DNA from: Trichobilharzia szidati
Lineage: Eukaryota; Platyhelminthes; Trematoda; Strigeidida; Schistosomatidae
Direction: 5' to 3'
Length of the DNA: 64,000 nt
Assembly: GCA_944472155.2 (NCBI GenBank)
Contig: OX235273.1
Coordinates: 5,119,204 to 5,183,203 of the forward strand
The translations under genes were made by a program, and so were the position numbers. How positions within the stretch are numbered: the stretch's first letter is position 1; each line of letters opens with the position of its first letter. Positions 11,625-21,202 of this stretch are shown here, piece after piece. The notes under the pieces are model-generated. The model made no database searches. It saw only the letters and a list, made by a program, of their open reading frames with translations, and was not told the origin of the DNA.

Positions 11625-11830
11625 GCAAAGATTTGATTGGTTTCAGGATTTCATCGTGAACTGACATCATTTAGAGGATCATTTGAAATCCAGAATGGAG
11701 TACTGGATGGCTGTTTCATTCTATTTTAGGACTCTTTATCAGTGCTTTCCTTTCACCAGCGTTGGAACCCAGAGGCTCCTGGTTATAAGGCGAGTGAGCC
11801 CGTAGACCATTCAGCCGCTGGCACCTAATG
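11625..11830 (-). mobile_element. Sm-alpha-like SINE, minus copy of an inverted pair
   Basis: The minus copy shows the tail (GAACTGACATCATTTAGAG), the hammerhead-like segment (TTTCATTCTATTTTAGGACT, 11716-11735), a B box (GTTGGAACCCAGAGG, 11760-11775) and an A-box region (TAGACCATTCAGCCGCTGG, 11804-11822). Its tRNA head faces the plus-strand copy that starts at 11865. Confidence 0.75.
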
Positions 11831-11864
11831 TCAAATCAATCAAATAAAATCTCTACAAACCAAC

Positions 11865-12215
11865 ACTTGAATATCAATACGATGTTCACTAGCGACTAGC
11901 TCTGGTTATCTGAGCTCTGGTGTGAAGTTGTGACCAGTGGAATACAGTAGGTCGGATGTGAGAAAAAATCCCCGCCAGCGATGACATTCACTAGTGGTCG
12001 CTCTATATCTTGAATTGGCAGCAGTTGGAATTCATGGTTTGGCCGTTGAATTAGGTCTCAGTGGCTGGATGAACGGTTCTACGCGCTCACCTTGTAACCA
12101 TACGGTTCTGGGTTCGAAACCTGACGGTGGGTATAGACTGATAAAGAGTCCCGAACAAGGAAGGGGTTAACCAGTGGTCACCTAACCGATGTCAGTTCAT
12201 GTTGGTTTGATTGAT
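11865..12215 (+). mobile_element. Sm-alpha-like SINE, long unit
   Basis: Begins with the upstream block shared by long copies (ACCAACACTTGAATATCAAT..GATG.TCACTAGCGACT). Next come the tRNA-like head (CAGTGGCTGGATGAACGGTT at 12058-12077), a B box (GGTTCGAAACC, 12112-12122) and a hammerhead-like segment (GACTGATAAAGAGTCCCGAA, 12139-12158), here interrupted so that the GAAAC box is lost. The tail ends in CTAACCGATGTCAGTTCATG. The long upstream block suggests the unit derives from tandem satellite-like repeats. Confidence 0.75.
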
Positions 12216-12774
12216 TAATGATGCCATGTTTTGGTCTGACCACCACTAGCTATTTTCCAGCCTCATCGTATGCCCGTCGAGGAGGGCGACGGAGAGGTTA
12301 TTTATGAAGCAATATTTCCAGAAGAAATCATATATTTACTAAATTGCACACCATATTTAAACTTATTTAATCCGGTAGTTTGTAAAAAATCATTTCTTCA
12401 GTAAACCAGTCAACAAAACGTTTTGTTTAAAAACGAAAGGAAGAAAGAAAGAAAGACAGTAAGCCAATATTGACTTTACATTAACACTCGGGTAAATATT
12501 CTTTGTTTGGTTAATGAAGTTTACAAGCTTCCATTTTTTTTATAAAACGGAATTATGAATTTGCTTCTAGGGCATCAATGTTAATATTTAATTTAGTTTT
12601 AATAATAAATATAATGAAATAGAAGGAATTTATAGCTTTAGGCATTTATCGTATATTGGAATATATTTAGTTTCCAGAGATTTCGATTAATTTTAATATA
12701 AATGTTATCACAAATTGCTACTAGTTACGAAATCGCTGAAAACTAAGGAGTCAGTGATTTTCTAGCATTGCAAA
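12216..12774. other. AT-rich spacer, nothing recognised
   Basis: Low complexity with GAAA-rich and poly-T stretches; no coding or repeat signature. Confidence 0.45.
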
Positions 12775-12838
12775 CCCTTGACTTTATCGGGAATCGAACC
12801 TAGGACTTTGCAGGACGAGTACATCAGCCATTACTCTT
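12775..12838 (-). mobile_element. tRNA-like SINE head fragment
   Basis: The minus strand carries a good B box (GGTTCGATTCCCGATAAAG, 12785-12803) followed by tRNA-like sequence. The A-box side runs into the RTE copy. It is probably a remnant of the second SINE family (compare 13523-13757). Confidence 0.45.
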
Positions 12839-14045
12839 GAATGCCATACAGTTAGTGAAAGCTGAAAAGGCTACATAAACAGGTGGACTTCCCCTAAAAT
12901 CACTGAGACAGAACCCAGTGACCTCAGCAGATATGATGACGCTAACGTTAAAAGAGGTTTGGAAGGAAGGAAAGGTGCTCAACGGTTGGAAGAATGTGTA
13001 CCTTGTCAAACTTCCTGAAGAAGGTGGACTTAGGTGCTTTCAAGAATTGGTGAAACACGTCGCTTCTTTAAACGCCAAACCAAATATTAGGCTTCACCGA
13101 CTTAGAAAGACTAAGAGATGCCCCGAATGTCAGATTTGACCGGGAAAACGTTGAATTCAAAAAGAAAAAAAATCATAATCGAACCTATAACCAATGAACA
13201 GTGAACTCATTACGTAAATATCATCAACTTAGGAAAGATCTTCGACAGTGTAGACTGTGAACAAATGTAGGGGGTGTCTTAGTTCTAAGGATTGACACGA
13301 ATCTTCATAAACCCCTTTCAGAAGCTACACAATTATTCCATATATCAAGTGGTTCAAGGTAAATTTAGCAATGAAGACAGGAGTAAGTCAAGACTGCCCA
13401 CTATCACCGATGACATTTTCTCTTGTGGTGGAGTAGACCATTCAAAACAGACTATGGGGAGTATAAAGACAGAAAAACGTTAGACTGACAACACGGCATT
13501 AGAAGATCTGGATTCCGTGGATTTTTTCTTCTTTTCCTTCACGTTCCCCAGTGGAACATAGGGCCTCAAGCTAGCGGCTTGAAGTTTCTGTAGCAGTGTT
13601 TATTTTACAGGATGGGGTTCCTAGCCTCATGCCCAACCTTTTCTCTTCACCAGCATTATTTCTAGCTCAATGAGGTAAAGGAGTACGTCGGCCGGGGATC
13701 GAACCCCGGACCATGTGCATGGTCGGCAAGCGTCCTAACCGCTATACCACCGTGGATGATAGACGTATAAAGTCACACAAACTCAAAGATTTACAAGCGA
13801 AAACCGATAAGTCGATAGAAGAGGAAGTGAAGACAGAACTTCGCGTGAATGTAAGCAGGACAGCAATGATAGAGATATCCAACTACGAAAAACGAGTAAT
13901 CATCATCAATGAGAAAAATCTAAACGAAATCATCTCCCTCAGCCACTTACACAGCATTGTTTCAACTACCAGTGACACAGAAAGGATGCAAAAGCCGGTC
14001 AGGATTGGGGTAAGCAAGACAGGCACTTATTACTTTGAAGTCCCT
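12839..14045 (+). pseudogene. RTE-like LINE copy, RT to C-terminal linker, split by a SINE
   Basis: Strongly diverged RTE. 12840-13060 corresponds to the RT N-terminus (AIQLVKAEKA, LKEVWKEGKVLNGWKNVYLV). 13230-13260 keeps IFDSVD (motif A) and 13370-13430 keeps MKTGVSQDCPLSPMTF (motif B). The catalytic FADD has become SVDD and is split by the SINE at 13523-13757. Downstream, RIKSHKLKDLQAKTDKSIEE resumes in register, with the linker and SHLHSIVSTTSDTE to about 14045. Stops occur throughout. Removing the SINE restores the order of motifs, so the SINE came later. Confidence 0.75.
13523..13757 (-). mobile_element. tRNA-derived SINE with RTE-like 3' tail, 8-base target duplication
   Basis: On the minus strand the head has a perfect A box (TGGTATAGCGG, 13749-13739) and B box (GGTTCGATCCC, 13705-13695), so pol III transcription is expected. 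The body ends with GGCTTGAGGCCCTATGTTCC then ACTGGGGAACGTGAAGGAAA: the same tail hairpin as the RTE LINEs. The direct repeat CCGTGGAT at 13515-13522 and 13750-13757 is the target duplication. Partial relatives: 15297-15480, 27200-27410, 41640-41855, 48305-48485. Confidence 0.85.
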
Positions 14046-14654
14046 ATGAGATCTTCGACAGTTAACACTTTGAACACGATTTGAATTTTTTGCACTCATT
14101 TCAATTCACTACTTTTGTTTGGCTCAGGGGCATGGCGGGCATACCACCCATAGAAGGCCTTTTCGCCTGAAATTGAAGATAAGATGAATGGTTGTAGAGA
14201 AAAGCTAAGCACCAGGGACTTCTCACAGCGTACCAGCCGAAAAAATGTTGTCAGACGAAAAAGCCTTCAGAGGGGAATTGAGATGAGTTGTACATACTTT
14301 CAAAAGACGAGGGAGTAATCTCACATACAAGTCGGACGAGTGGAACTGAAGTGAGAAAAGATGTTTTGGGTGTTTGAGGGTGACAGGGACAATATTATAT
14401 AAATAAGGCATAATAGCTCATACGTAGCCGTGTAATCAGCTAAAATAAGTAGTGGAGAACAGAATCAAATAAAGATATCATCCTGAAACTCTTTGCTTCA
14501 CTTCGAGTCTAAGTAGCGAACTGTAACACCACTAAGGCTTATTAGCTAAAATTTTGCGAAAAACCAATAATAACTGCAAAAGTATAGGGCGCGATACAAC
14601 ACAAGGTCTTGTTGAAATGTATCTTACCTATGGATGATGCTGACTTGTTCTTTG
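14046..14654. other. Unassigned spacer
   Basis: No recognisable coding motif. Short open frames such as 14411-14223 (-) are featureless. Confidence 0.4.
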
Positions 14655-14770
14655 GAGGATTTCATCACGAGCTGACATCAGTTAGAGAACCACTGGGAAA
14701 CCTGGGAGTACTTGACAGCTTCATCGTCCTAGTTTGGGACTCTTCAGACTGGGACTTGTTCTTTAGGTAC
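14655..14770 (-). mobile_element. Sm-alpha-like SINE, 3' part
   Basis: The minus copy keeps the tail (GAGCTGACATCAGTTAGAGA and ACCACTGGGAAACCTGGGAG) and most of the hammerhead-like stem II (GTCCTAGTTTGGGACTCTTC, 14728-14747). It lacks the tRNA head. Confidence 0.75.
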
Positions 14771-14814
14771 TTATTACTTGTTCACAGTAAATATATTATT
14801 ATTATTCATGTGGG

Positions 14815-15195
14815 CTTCGAGTAGAACAAAGGGATTTAGCAGAACATTTCCATTTCACCATTTCCTCTGCACATCTGTTAAGCTGGTCCCACTAATGCCT
14901 AAAATCCCTCATCTCCTCATGACTAGGTCTCTACGAAACCATCCGACGCCTAGGTCATCGTTTCCCACTCGGTTTCCATTCGATGTTACCAAACTCATCC
15001 GATACAAATCCATTTTCTTTAGAATGTTTCTTGGTCAATAGGTCCTTGATCGATTCATTGCCGCAGTATATTGTTGGTAATTCTTCAGTATGGAGCCATC
15101 GAAGGTGCCTGCTGTTGATAATAGTCCACAATTGCCTGTTGGTAACGCTTTTGATGACGCGAAATGCAAGTTTGTAACCCATTTAGAAGAAATGA
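14815..15195 (-). pseudogene. RTE-like LINE fragment, C-terminal domain
   Basis: Minus strand: SVTNRQLWTIINSRHLRWLH at 15150-15091 equals the [17 protein letters not shown] block of other copies. LTKKHSKENGFVSDEFGNIE corresponds to the decayed [12 protein letters not shown] region, and 14990-14830 to the [15 protein letters not shown] part. The 3' tail has been eroded. Degenerate in all frames. Confidence 0.6.
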
Positions 15196-15296
15196 TTGAC
15201 TCCACACTGGTGTCGGTCATCCAAATTTTATTGTTTATCCTGAGTTAGTTCAGAAGATTTTCAAACTGATATGGATATATACATACTGAAGTGCGT

Positions 15297-15480
15297 CAGA
15301 GGCTCAGTGGTAGACTGCTTGCCCCGGACAACGAGTTCCTGAACCTCGCTCACCCTGTAGTAAGTCCGGTAAACAGAGGACGTTCAGTGTGAGCCTATTG
15401 ATCTCACCCCGCAGAAACTTTCCAAGCTGGTAGTAGAAGCCCTATGTTTCACCCGAAACGCAAAGGGAATGAAAAACATA
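15297..15480 (+). mobile_element. tRNA-derived SINE with RTE-like 3' tail (diverged)
   Basis: An A-box-like stretch GGCTCAGTGGTAGACTGCTT (15309-15328), a weak B region (GAGTTCCTGAACCTCGC), then AAACTTTCCAAGCTGGTAGT and the shared tail GAAGCCCTATGTTTCACCCG followed by AAACGCAAAGGG. Same layout as 13523-13757, opposite strand. Confidence 0.6.
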
Positions 15481-15985
15481 TATAAAACTAAAGCTTATGA
15501 AAACAACGAAAATTTAAAATTAGCTTTTAGCCAGCACATCGTTATTGTTTGCGTATTTGATTAATTCATATTTTATTTATCCTGCTTTAATCCTCAAATG
15601 TTTTTTTCATCTGCTTTGAAATGTCTGCTTAGCAATGAAAAGGAATTATAAGCAGTAAACTCAGAAGGAGCAAGCAAGCACCTGACTTCGTTTATTTTGT
15701 TTATGATTAGAAATGTGTATTCACGCGATTCTGCATACTGATTTCCTTCACACTTATCTCACTGCTGATTTCGTCTAATCCCTATGTTGTGAGAGGAGAA
15801 GAGAAGAGGAAATGAGGGTAGATTTGTTATTTTTCAACATGTTTAAGTATTTTTTTGTGGGATTTTATTTTCTCAATTTCCCGTTGATCGTTTGTGATTG
15901 AACTGAAATGCCAGGATCTCTGCAGGTTTGTCGCCTCTTGATGTTCATGGTCGTATAATGTATGATGTTTAAAATTATATTATTG
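15481..15985. other. AT-rich spacer, nothing recognised
   Basis: No motif found on either strand. Confidence 0.4.
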
Positions 15986-16770
15986 AGTATGATTATTATT
16001 ATTATTGTTTCCTTTAATTCCTACAGGAACATAGGACTTCAGCCGTGAGTCTTCATTGCGTTCGGTTCTCTGCTACAGTCTTCACCTGGCTACAAGTCTG
16101 CCCCCACGTTTTCATCTCTTCTTCACATGACCTCCTCCAAGTCACCCTTGCACTGACGACCAACTCGCCACTTCCCTTTCGGGTTCCACTCGAGCAGTGG
16201 CTTGTCTAGTGATGTCACTTGATGGTTTCCTCAGAGTATGGCCAATCCATCTCCATTTCTTCCTGCCTATTTGTTTTACAATCGGTTCCTGGTTGGTTCG
16301 CTCATTGCCAGAGATCTCTGTTGCTGATCTTTTCTGGCTATCTGATCTTGAGTATTGAGCGAAGGTAGCTGTTAATGAAGGCCTGTAGTTTGTTTGAGAT
16401 GCTGTTTATGACGCGCCAAGTCTCTGATCCGTATAGTAGCACTGACTGACTTCACATTGGAGTTGAAAATCTGGATCTTATTTTTGATGGTGAGTGCTGT
16501 TTGCCTCCACACAGACTTGAGAGTAGTGGGAGCTTGTCTTGCTTTCCCAATCCTTGCTTTGATATCCTTGTCAGTTCCGTCCGCCTGTAGTTGAAACGAT
16601 GCTTCCCAGGTAGGTAGGTAAACGAGGTTGTTTCTTTCAGGTTCCTTCCATTCATGCTGATTGTTGTCTGTTGTTGTTGTTGCTGTTGGTGGTGTTGCCC
16701 AGGAATCTTCATCACCTCCGTTTTCTTTATGTTCACCTGAAGTACTATGTTTGATGATGGTGTTTGACAA
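15986..16770 (-). pseudogene. RTE-like LINE 3' end, inverted relative of 3800-4556
   Basis: The minus strand starts at EVMKIPGQHH, seven Q and TTISMNGRN (16736-16650), then ETTSFTYL and the DKDIKARIGKARQAPT and LKSVWRQT blocks (16620-16500). The C-terminal domain follows at 16400-16050, with [19 protein letters not shown] sequence, and the hairpin TTCCTGTAGGAA (16018-16029). The (AAT)n tail runs to 15991. Tail hairpin, polyglutamine length and frameshift positions resemble the plus-strand copy at 3800-4556, so they belong to one young subfamily. Confidence 0.85.
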
Positions 16771-17324
16771 TGGAATCTAGAGTGGGCATTTCGTCCTATT
16801 TTGAGGCTTGTCAGCTAGCTGGTGAACCTACATCTGCGGTCAGTGATTACAGAATCTCTGACACATGGACCCATAAAACACTGATTTTAGTACCGAAGCT
16901 ATTTTCATGCTTTCTTTGCTTTGATAATGCGATCTGTTAGCTCGTCCTTTTATCTTATTTCAAAATCTTTCGATTTCACCTCCACTTTTTTGATTGCTAA
17001 AATAGTTTTTGCCTTTATGCTACCGTTTTTCACAATCGACTTGAATCAATTACATTATTATGAAACCTTTACCTTTTTTTGTTTATATTGCTCAAAATCA
17101 ATTCGAAAGATTCCGGAGTTTTTAACCTTTGGTGTATACGGTGAAGAAATGTAACTTCTCAGCTTATTTGATCTATTACTCAAGTGTTTCTTGCTAACTG
17201 ACACCATTTGATCACTTCAACTACTCTAAAAGTTACCTTACATTTTCCTGTACTTTGTGTTCCAGTGAAGTATAGGGTTGCAAGTCTCACCTTCCCTCTT
17301 TTGCCGGCTTGTCAACAACTTTAA
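16771..17324. other. Unassigned AT-rich spacer
   Basis: A plus-strand frame (16921-17154) is rich in Phe and Ile and shows no domain. Nothing else seen. Confidence 0.4.
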
Positions 17325-17662
17325 AACAAGCAACAAGTGTTGTTAATAAAGCAGGATTTAATGAGTTCATTAAATTTCGATAGAACTCTTCAGCTGAGTA
17401 CTCTACATACAGGGATATATATACCACTGGAAATACATTGAGAGATAAAAGACTGACAAGTAAATAAACTACATTGGATTAATCATATGAAACGACACGT
17501 ACGAATATTTTTCAGGCCATGTTCAAGCAGATAAGGAGAAGAGAGTATTAGAGGTTAGAATTAAGATACAAAGCATTACGCTTCAATTACATCACTTAGA
17601 TTAACAATTAGTCATTAGAGAATATATCAAGAATTGCAAACAGAGTAATATCAACACTTCAG
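17325..17662 (-). repeat. Left inverted arm of a PLE (copy of its 3' untranslated region)
   Basis: About 340 bases that are the reverse complement, with scattered mismatches, of 18890-19235. Landmarks: TTAATGAGTTCATTAAATTT against AAATTTGATGAATTCATTAA; GCATTACGCTTCAATTAC against GTAATTGAAGCGTAATGC; ACAATTAGTCATTAGAGAAT against ATTCTCTAATGACTAATTGT. PLE copies in animals often carry inverted partial copies as pseudo-LTRs. The arm contains a hammerhead ribozyme on the minus strand. Confidence 0.85.
17345..17400 (-). ncRNA. Hammerhead ribozyme, apparently intact core
   Basis: Minus strand: helix I CAG pairs with CUG (17394-17396 with 17352-17354). Core CUGAAGA is at 17393-17387, a short helix/loop II GUUCUAUC at 17386-17379, and GAAA at 17378-17375. 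Helix III UUUAAUG/CAUUAAA (7 bp, loop AACU) spans 17374-17357. U16.1 and cleavable C17 are at 17356-17355. All invariant core positions are present. Helix II is minimal (closing G-C only), so activity may be weak or need dimers. The homologous site in the right arm (19155-19196) has lost U16.1. Hammerheads are known from PLEs. Confidence 0.75.
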
Positions 17663-17664
17663 TA

Positions 17665-17755
17665 TCGACACTTCAAACTGCGTATATCAATTTGAGTGTG
17701 TTTGTGGAAGCGAATACATAGGTCGTAAAGAAAAGCGCCTTACTAAGGTACTTTT
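17665..17755 (+). pseudogene. PLE GIY-YIG start, truncated
   Basis: Plus strand: SNCVYQFECVCGSEYIGRKE then KRLTKV, the first 30 residues of a GIY-YIG domain with the CxCG..YIG core. It breaks off where the minus-strand PLE piece begins. Confidence 0.65.
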
Positions 17756-17912
17756 TTACTGAACAGAGCAGAAATTGTGGTAATTAGGATCCTGTCCTGT
17801 TCAGGTAGGTTTTATATAAATAGATCTTTTTATTGACCCATCAATCCATCGACTAAGCAATATGTCTAGGAAAGATAAACAGCTATCTTCCTCTTCTACA
17901 GTAAGATGCCTC
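17750..17912 (-). pseudogene. PLE fragment, end of RT domain, inverted
   Basis: Minus strand: LTVEEEDSCLSFLDILLSRW, then IDGSIKRSIYIKPT and TGQD. This is the canonical FTxExE...LPFLDVLVxRxDGSI..svYRKPTxTGQY block of PLE RTs. It lies between two plus-strand PLE pieces, so this locus was rearranged or formed by an inverted insertion. Confidence 0.75.
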
Positions 17913-17914
17913 TT

Positions 17915-18570
17915 CAGTAGAATCCAACGAATATGCACTGAAGACATACTTGATGAAGAGGAAAGAAATTTGACACAAACTCTGATTGATAGCAATTATC
18001 CAGACAAGTTCATCAGGAGATATAAACTAGTCAGAACATCAAGACCCACTCTCCAACTCACCCCTAAAAAACACGTGAACATCAAGTTACCCTATATGGG
18101 GCACCAAAGCAACTTGATAACTAGACAAAGACTGAAGGCTGCTGTCAAAAAGACTTTTTATGCAGCTAATACAATAATAAATGAAAATGTGAAGCCAATA
18201 TATCTATGTAAGCCCTTCGAACATGAGAAAAATGACTTCACATCCCACTGTATTTACCAATTTGAATGTACGTGTGGACACACATACATAGGGAGGACTC
18301 ATCGATCTCTGCAAGTAAGGGCTGGCTTCACAGCATATTCCTAAATGGCCGCACAAGCAAAGAGAATCCCCAGAACCCATTAATGGTGAGAACAGGAGAC
18401 CTAGCTCCTTTATTGTGACACTTATTTTAGAGACAGGACACACATCTTTCAAACCAATCTATAAAATGTATTTAGGGCATATCCTAAAGTTTGTGGAAGC
18501 CCTAGCTGGCAATTAGAAAGTTCAAACCACCTCTATGCGTTCAAAAACAATTCGTCATCACACTAAACCT
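17915..18570 (+). pseudogene. Penelope-like element, linker and GIY-YIG (lineage C)
   Basis: Plus-strand frame: RICTEDILDEEERNLTQTLI and NYPDKFIRRYK form the linker after RT. IKLPYMGHQSNLITRQRLKA, then AVKKTFYAAN precede the nuclease (IYQFECTCGHTYIGRTHRSL, 18250-18310). The frame is open for about 140 codons, then breaks at 18342; the decayed rest reads out by frame changes to about 18560, ending in the C-terminal block LYAFKNNSS. PLEs lacking the RT part cannot move by themselves. This piece lies between the inverted arms and is the body of the composite element 17325-19235. Confidence 0.8.
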
Positions 18571-18885
18571 TCTTTGGTAAATTTTGTTTTGATACCACAG
18601 CAGATGTACTATTACCTCTGCTATGTGGTTTAGTGGTCTTCATTGTTATTTTGACCTTGAATGTGTCCTTTTAATTTGACCTAAGTAGTCTATTTTCTCA
18701 CCTCTTAACTCTTTATTAATTTCATATATGTGAATTCCTATGGCAAGTCCGTGTATGATCAGATTGTTCGAAATGTGTCGCGCAAATACATTACATGATT
18801 CAGACAAATTACGTCTTCTTACTGCCTTATTTAAATTCATAAAGGGAACTAATTGTTTTAAATTATTACTGTTTTTATTATAACT
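18571..18885 (+). repeat. PLE 3' untranslated region
   Basis: Two blocks recur elsewhere. TTTGTTTTGATACCA.AGCAGATG (18585-18660) is matched at 31570-31640 just before the N gap. 18745-18870 is matched at 36500-36630. Both lie downstream of PLE-like sequence, so this is shared 3' sequence. Confidence 0.6.
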
Positions 18886-18889
18886 ATTA

Positions 18890-19235
18890 CTATTGATATT
18901 ACTTTGTTTGCGATTCTTGATATATTCTCTAATGACTAATTGTTTACTTATGTGACGTAATTGAAGCGTAATGCATTTTATCGTTATTTCAATCTCTCAT
19001 ACTCCCTTCCTCTTATCTATTTGAACCTGACCTGAAAAACGCTCACACCTGTCATTTTTGCATGATTAATTCAATGTAGTTTACTTGCTTATCAATCTTA
19101 TATCTCTCAATGTAATTTCAATAGTATATATATCTGTGTATGTAGAGTATTCAACTGACGAGTTCTACCGAAATTTGATGAATTCATTAAACCCTGATTT
19201 ATTAACTTTTGTTGCTTGTTTTAAAGTCGTATTGG
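18890..19235 (+). repeat. Right inverted arm of the PLE, with decayed hammerhead
   Basis: Partner of 17325-17662 in inverted orientation. The hammerhead homologue at 19152-19196 reads CUGACGA, GUUCUACC, GAAA, then a 7-bp helix III with loop AAUU, but the base before the cleavage site is C instead of U and the first helix I pair is broken. This copy should not cleave. Confidence 0.8.
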
Positions 19236-20094
19236 GAAAGAAATATCTTCAATTATCATGGAATATTAAACAAGGCGGGGGTTAGCCGAACGTTGCGCAT
19301 GAGTCAAATTTGGACGTCACATGTGGCTGGCAAGATTTCTACTAATAAGCCATCAACTGAAATTACTCTTAACACATACTTAGAATTTCATAGGTCATTT
19401 GTGACGAACGAGAAATCCATTGGATTCAGTGATGTTGTCTTAATCTACAACAAAGATTCCTTTAGTCTGATTCAAATTCAGAAAGAAGAATAGATGCGTG
19501 AATTAACGTGGAGTAGTCACACCAATATTAAGTCCTACTTTGACTCACACTGCCTGCAAAACCAATGATTCGTATGAATTTTTGGGATAAGCTACCGTCG
19601 CTGGTCTCAGCAATGTGAGTCCATTAATTCACCTTCTTTTTTGAAACTAGGTATATCAGCTGTATTCAGGATTCGATATCCAATCCTGTCATCGAACATT
19701 GACCCACAATCATGGTTTTATGAAGGAGAAGAAATATGCGCCCACCACAGCTGCATCTTGGAACACCTGATTGAATCTGACACCAGCTTAACCTGTGAAC
19801 TAACTTCATAGTTATGTACTACAGAGTACGGAAAGTTTGTCAAAGGATTACGAGTAGAACGTCTTCAAAATCACAGAATTGATCACAGTACATATTTATA
19901 AGTTAAGTCCTGAACTCTGTACACAAAAGACCTTTACGACTGGAAACTAGTCAGTAACTAGTGTGATGTGTCTAGTCCTTGTGTGTGTGTGTGTATGGGT
20001 GAACAGCCATAAAACATTTGTTAGGGAATCGGGGAATTTTGAACAAGTATTAATAATTAGTGATGCATATCCATTTTTATTTATAAGTCAGGAT
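19236..20094. other. Unassigned, with a (GT)n run
   Basis: No coding motif recognised. A (GT)7 microsatellite lies at 19981-19994. Confidence 0.45.
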
Positions 20095-20405
20095 TTGCTA
20101 TGCATCAGCTAACATCACGCCTTCACATCTGTTCAAACTGTTGGGATTCACCCATATATGTAGGGCTTCTGCGGTCAGTATTTCTTTATATGAACCAAAA
20201 TCCTTCTGTAGAACCCTAGTCCTATCAAAGTCGATTTTACGACCCGTTTCTATCGAACGCAGTGCAATCGCTGAGTTGTTTTCTAGGTTTTTTATGTCTG
20301 CACAGGTCTTTAGAACCACCTTTAGACATTGTTTATGCACTTTCACTCTTATATTCACCTGTCTGGAAGTTACTCCTACATATACGACGCTAAAATCCCT
20401 ACAAC
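20095..20405 (-). pseudogene. Penelope-like GIY-YIG domain (lineage D)
   Basis: Minus strand: DFSVVYVGVTSRQVNIRVKV, then NNSAIALRSIETGRKIDFDR, TRVLQKDFGSYKEILTAEAL and HIWVNPNSLNR. The pattern V.YVG.TSRQ..iRv.eH...SAia.H....GH.IdFd...vl......y..ilEAlhI is that of a GIY-YIG nuclease, from a lineage distinct from those at 10165, 17915 and 50424. The relative at 51540-52135 (-) shares the HAIESGHKIDSDNIEIIQKK block. The frame is open from 20358 to 20098. Confidence 0.75.
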
Positions 20406-20525
20406 TTATCTGCTATAAACAATTCTGCTGGTTTTCTTGTTCTATTTTATCCTTAACCGTGACCAGTGCTGAGCATAAGGTGTTAATTGCAACTAACACC
20501 TTATGTTAATTTCGTTAAATTTCCC

Positions 20526-20565
20526 TGAAGAAGTTCGGACTAGATTGCCGAACGAAACGTTGGAA
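20526..20565 (+). other. CTGAAGA-hairpin-GAAAC motif
   Basis: CTGAAGA (20525-20531), one A, a perfect 6-bp stem GTTCGG/CCGAAC (20533-20538 and 20548-20553), then GAAACGTTGG. The layout matches the hammerhead core around helix II but with one extra base. It may be a relic or an unrelated PLE 3'-end signal; the match to the core is by eye. Confidence 0.5.
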
Positions 20566-20639
20566 CTAATCATTTCAATTTCCCTGAGATTTTTCAAATA
20601 TAATTTTTACAAATGTCTACTTCTCACTTGGCGCTCAAT

Positions 20640-21195
20640 TATTTTGCAACTATCCGGTCAAATCTTGATCACAGTTCATATGCGTATCAGGCTGTTGGTA
20701 ATACTTTTGGTGAAGTGCAGTGTGAGTTTCTGGCCCACATAGGAAAACTAGATGAACATTAGTGTCGTAAGTTGGAATCTTGTTGTTTCTCTTCAGCGCA
20801 ACAGAACTGGAAGCTGACTTCAGGGTAACGAACGTCTGAATTGCTTTTCTGATTGTAGTTTTAACATCCTCGTCTGTTCCACCGCCTGTAATTGAAACGA
20901 TGCTACTTACATAAATGAAGAGAATGACGTCCTTCAAATGTATGCCATTGATAATGACTGGTTCTGTTTATTGTTACCACTGTTGGTTGTTAACCTTCAT
21001 CAACCCCGTCTTCTCTGTCTGCACCTGGAATTCTGCCTCCATTCACTGTTTCTTCTGTCAACTTGTGGAGAAGACTTCTCAACTGATTTGAGATTTCTAA
21101 TTGTGACTGGCTTTCACATCTCCATCTGTTCTGCCTCTGATTGAAGCGGATGTAAAGATGTGCATCCTGATTACTGAACTCATCTATTATATTAT
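20640..21195 (-). pseudogene. RTE-like LINE fragment, post-YADD linker
   Basis: Minus strand: LLHKLTEETVN, then GGRIPGADREDGVDEG-like linker (21090-20995), followed by YVSSIVSITGGGTDEDVKTT and IRKAIQTFVTLKSASSS (20915-20800) and a decayed FCGPETHTALHQKYYQQ stretch. It truncates at 20640 before the C-terminal domain. A second RTE 3' end (21203-21620) lies upstream in the same orientation, so these are two insertions. Confidence 0.7.
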
Positions 21196-21202
21196 TCATC
21201 TT

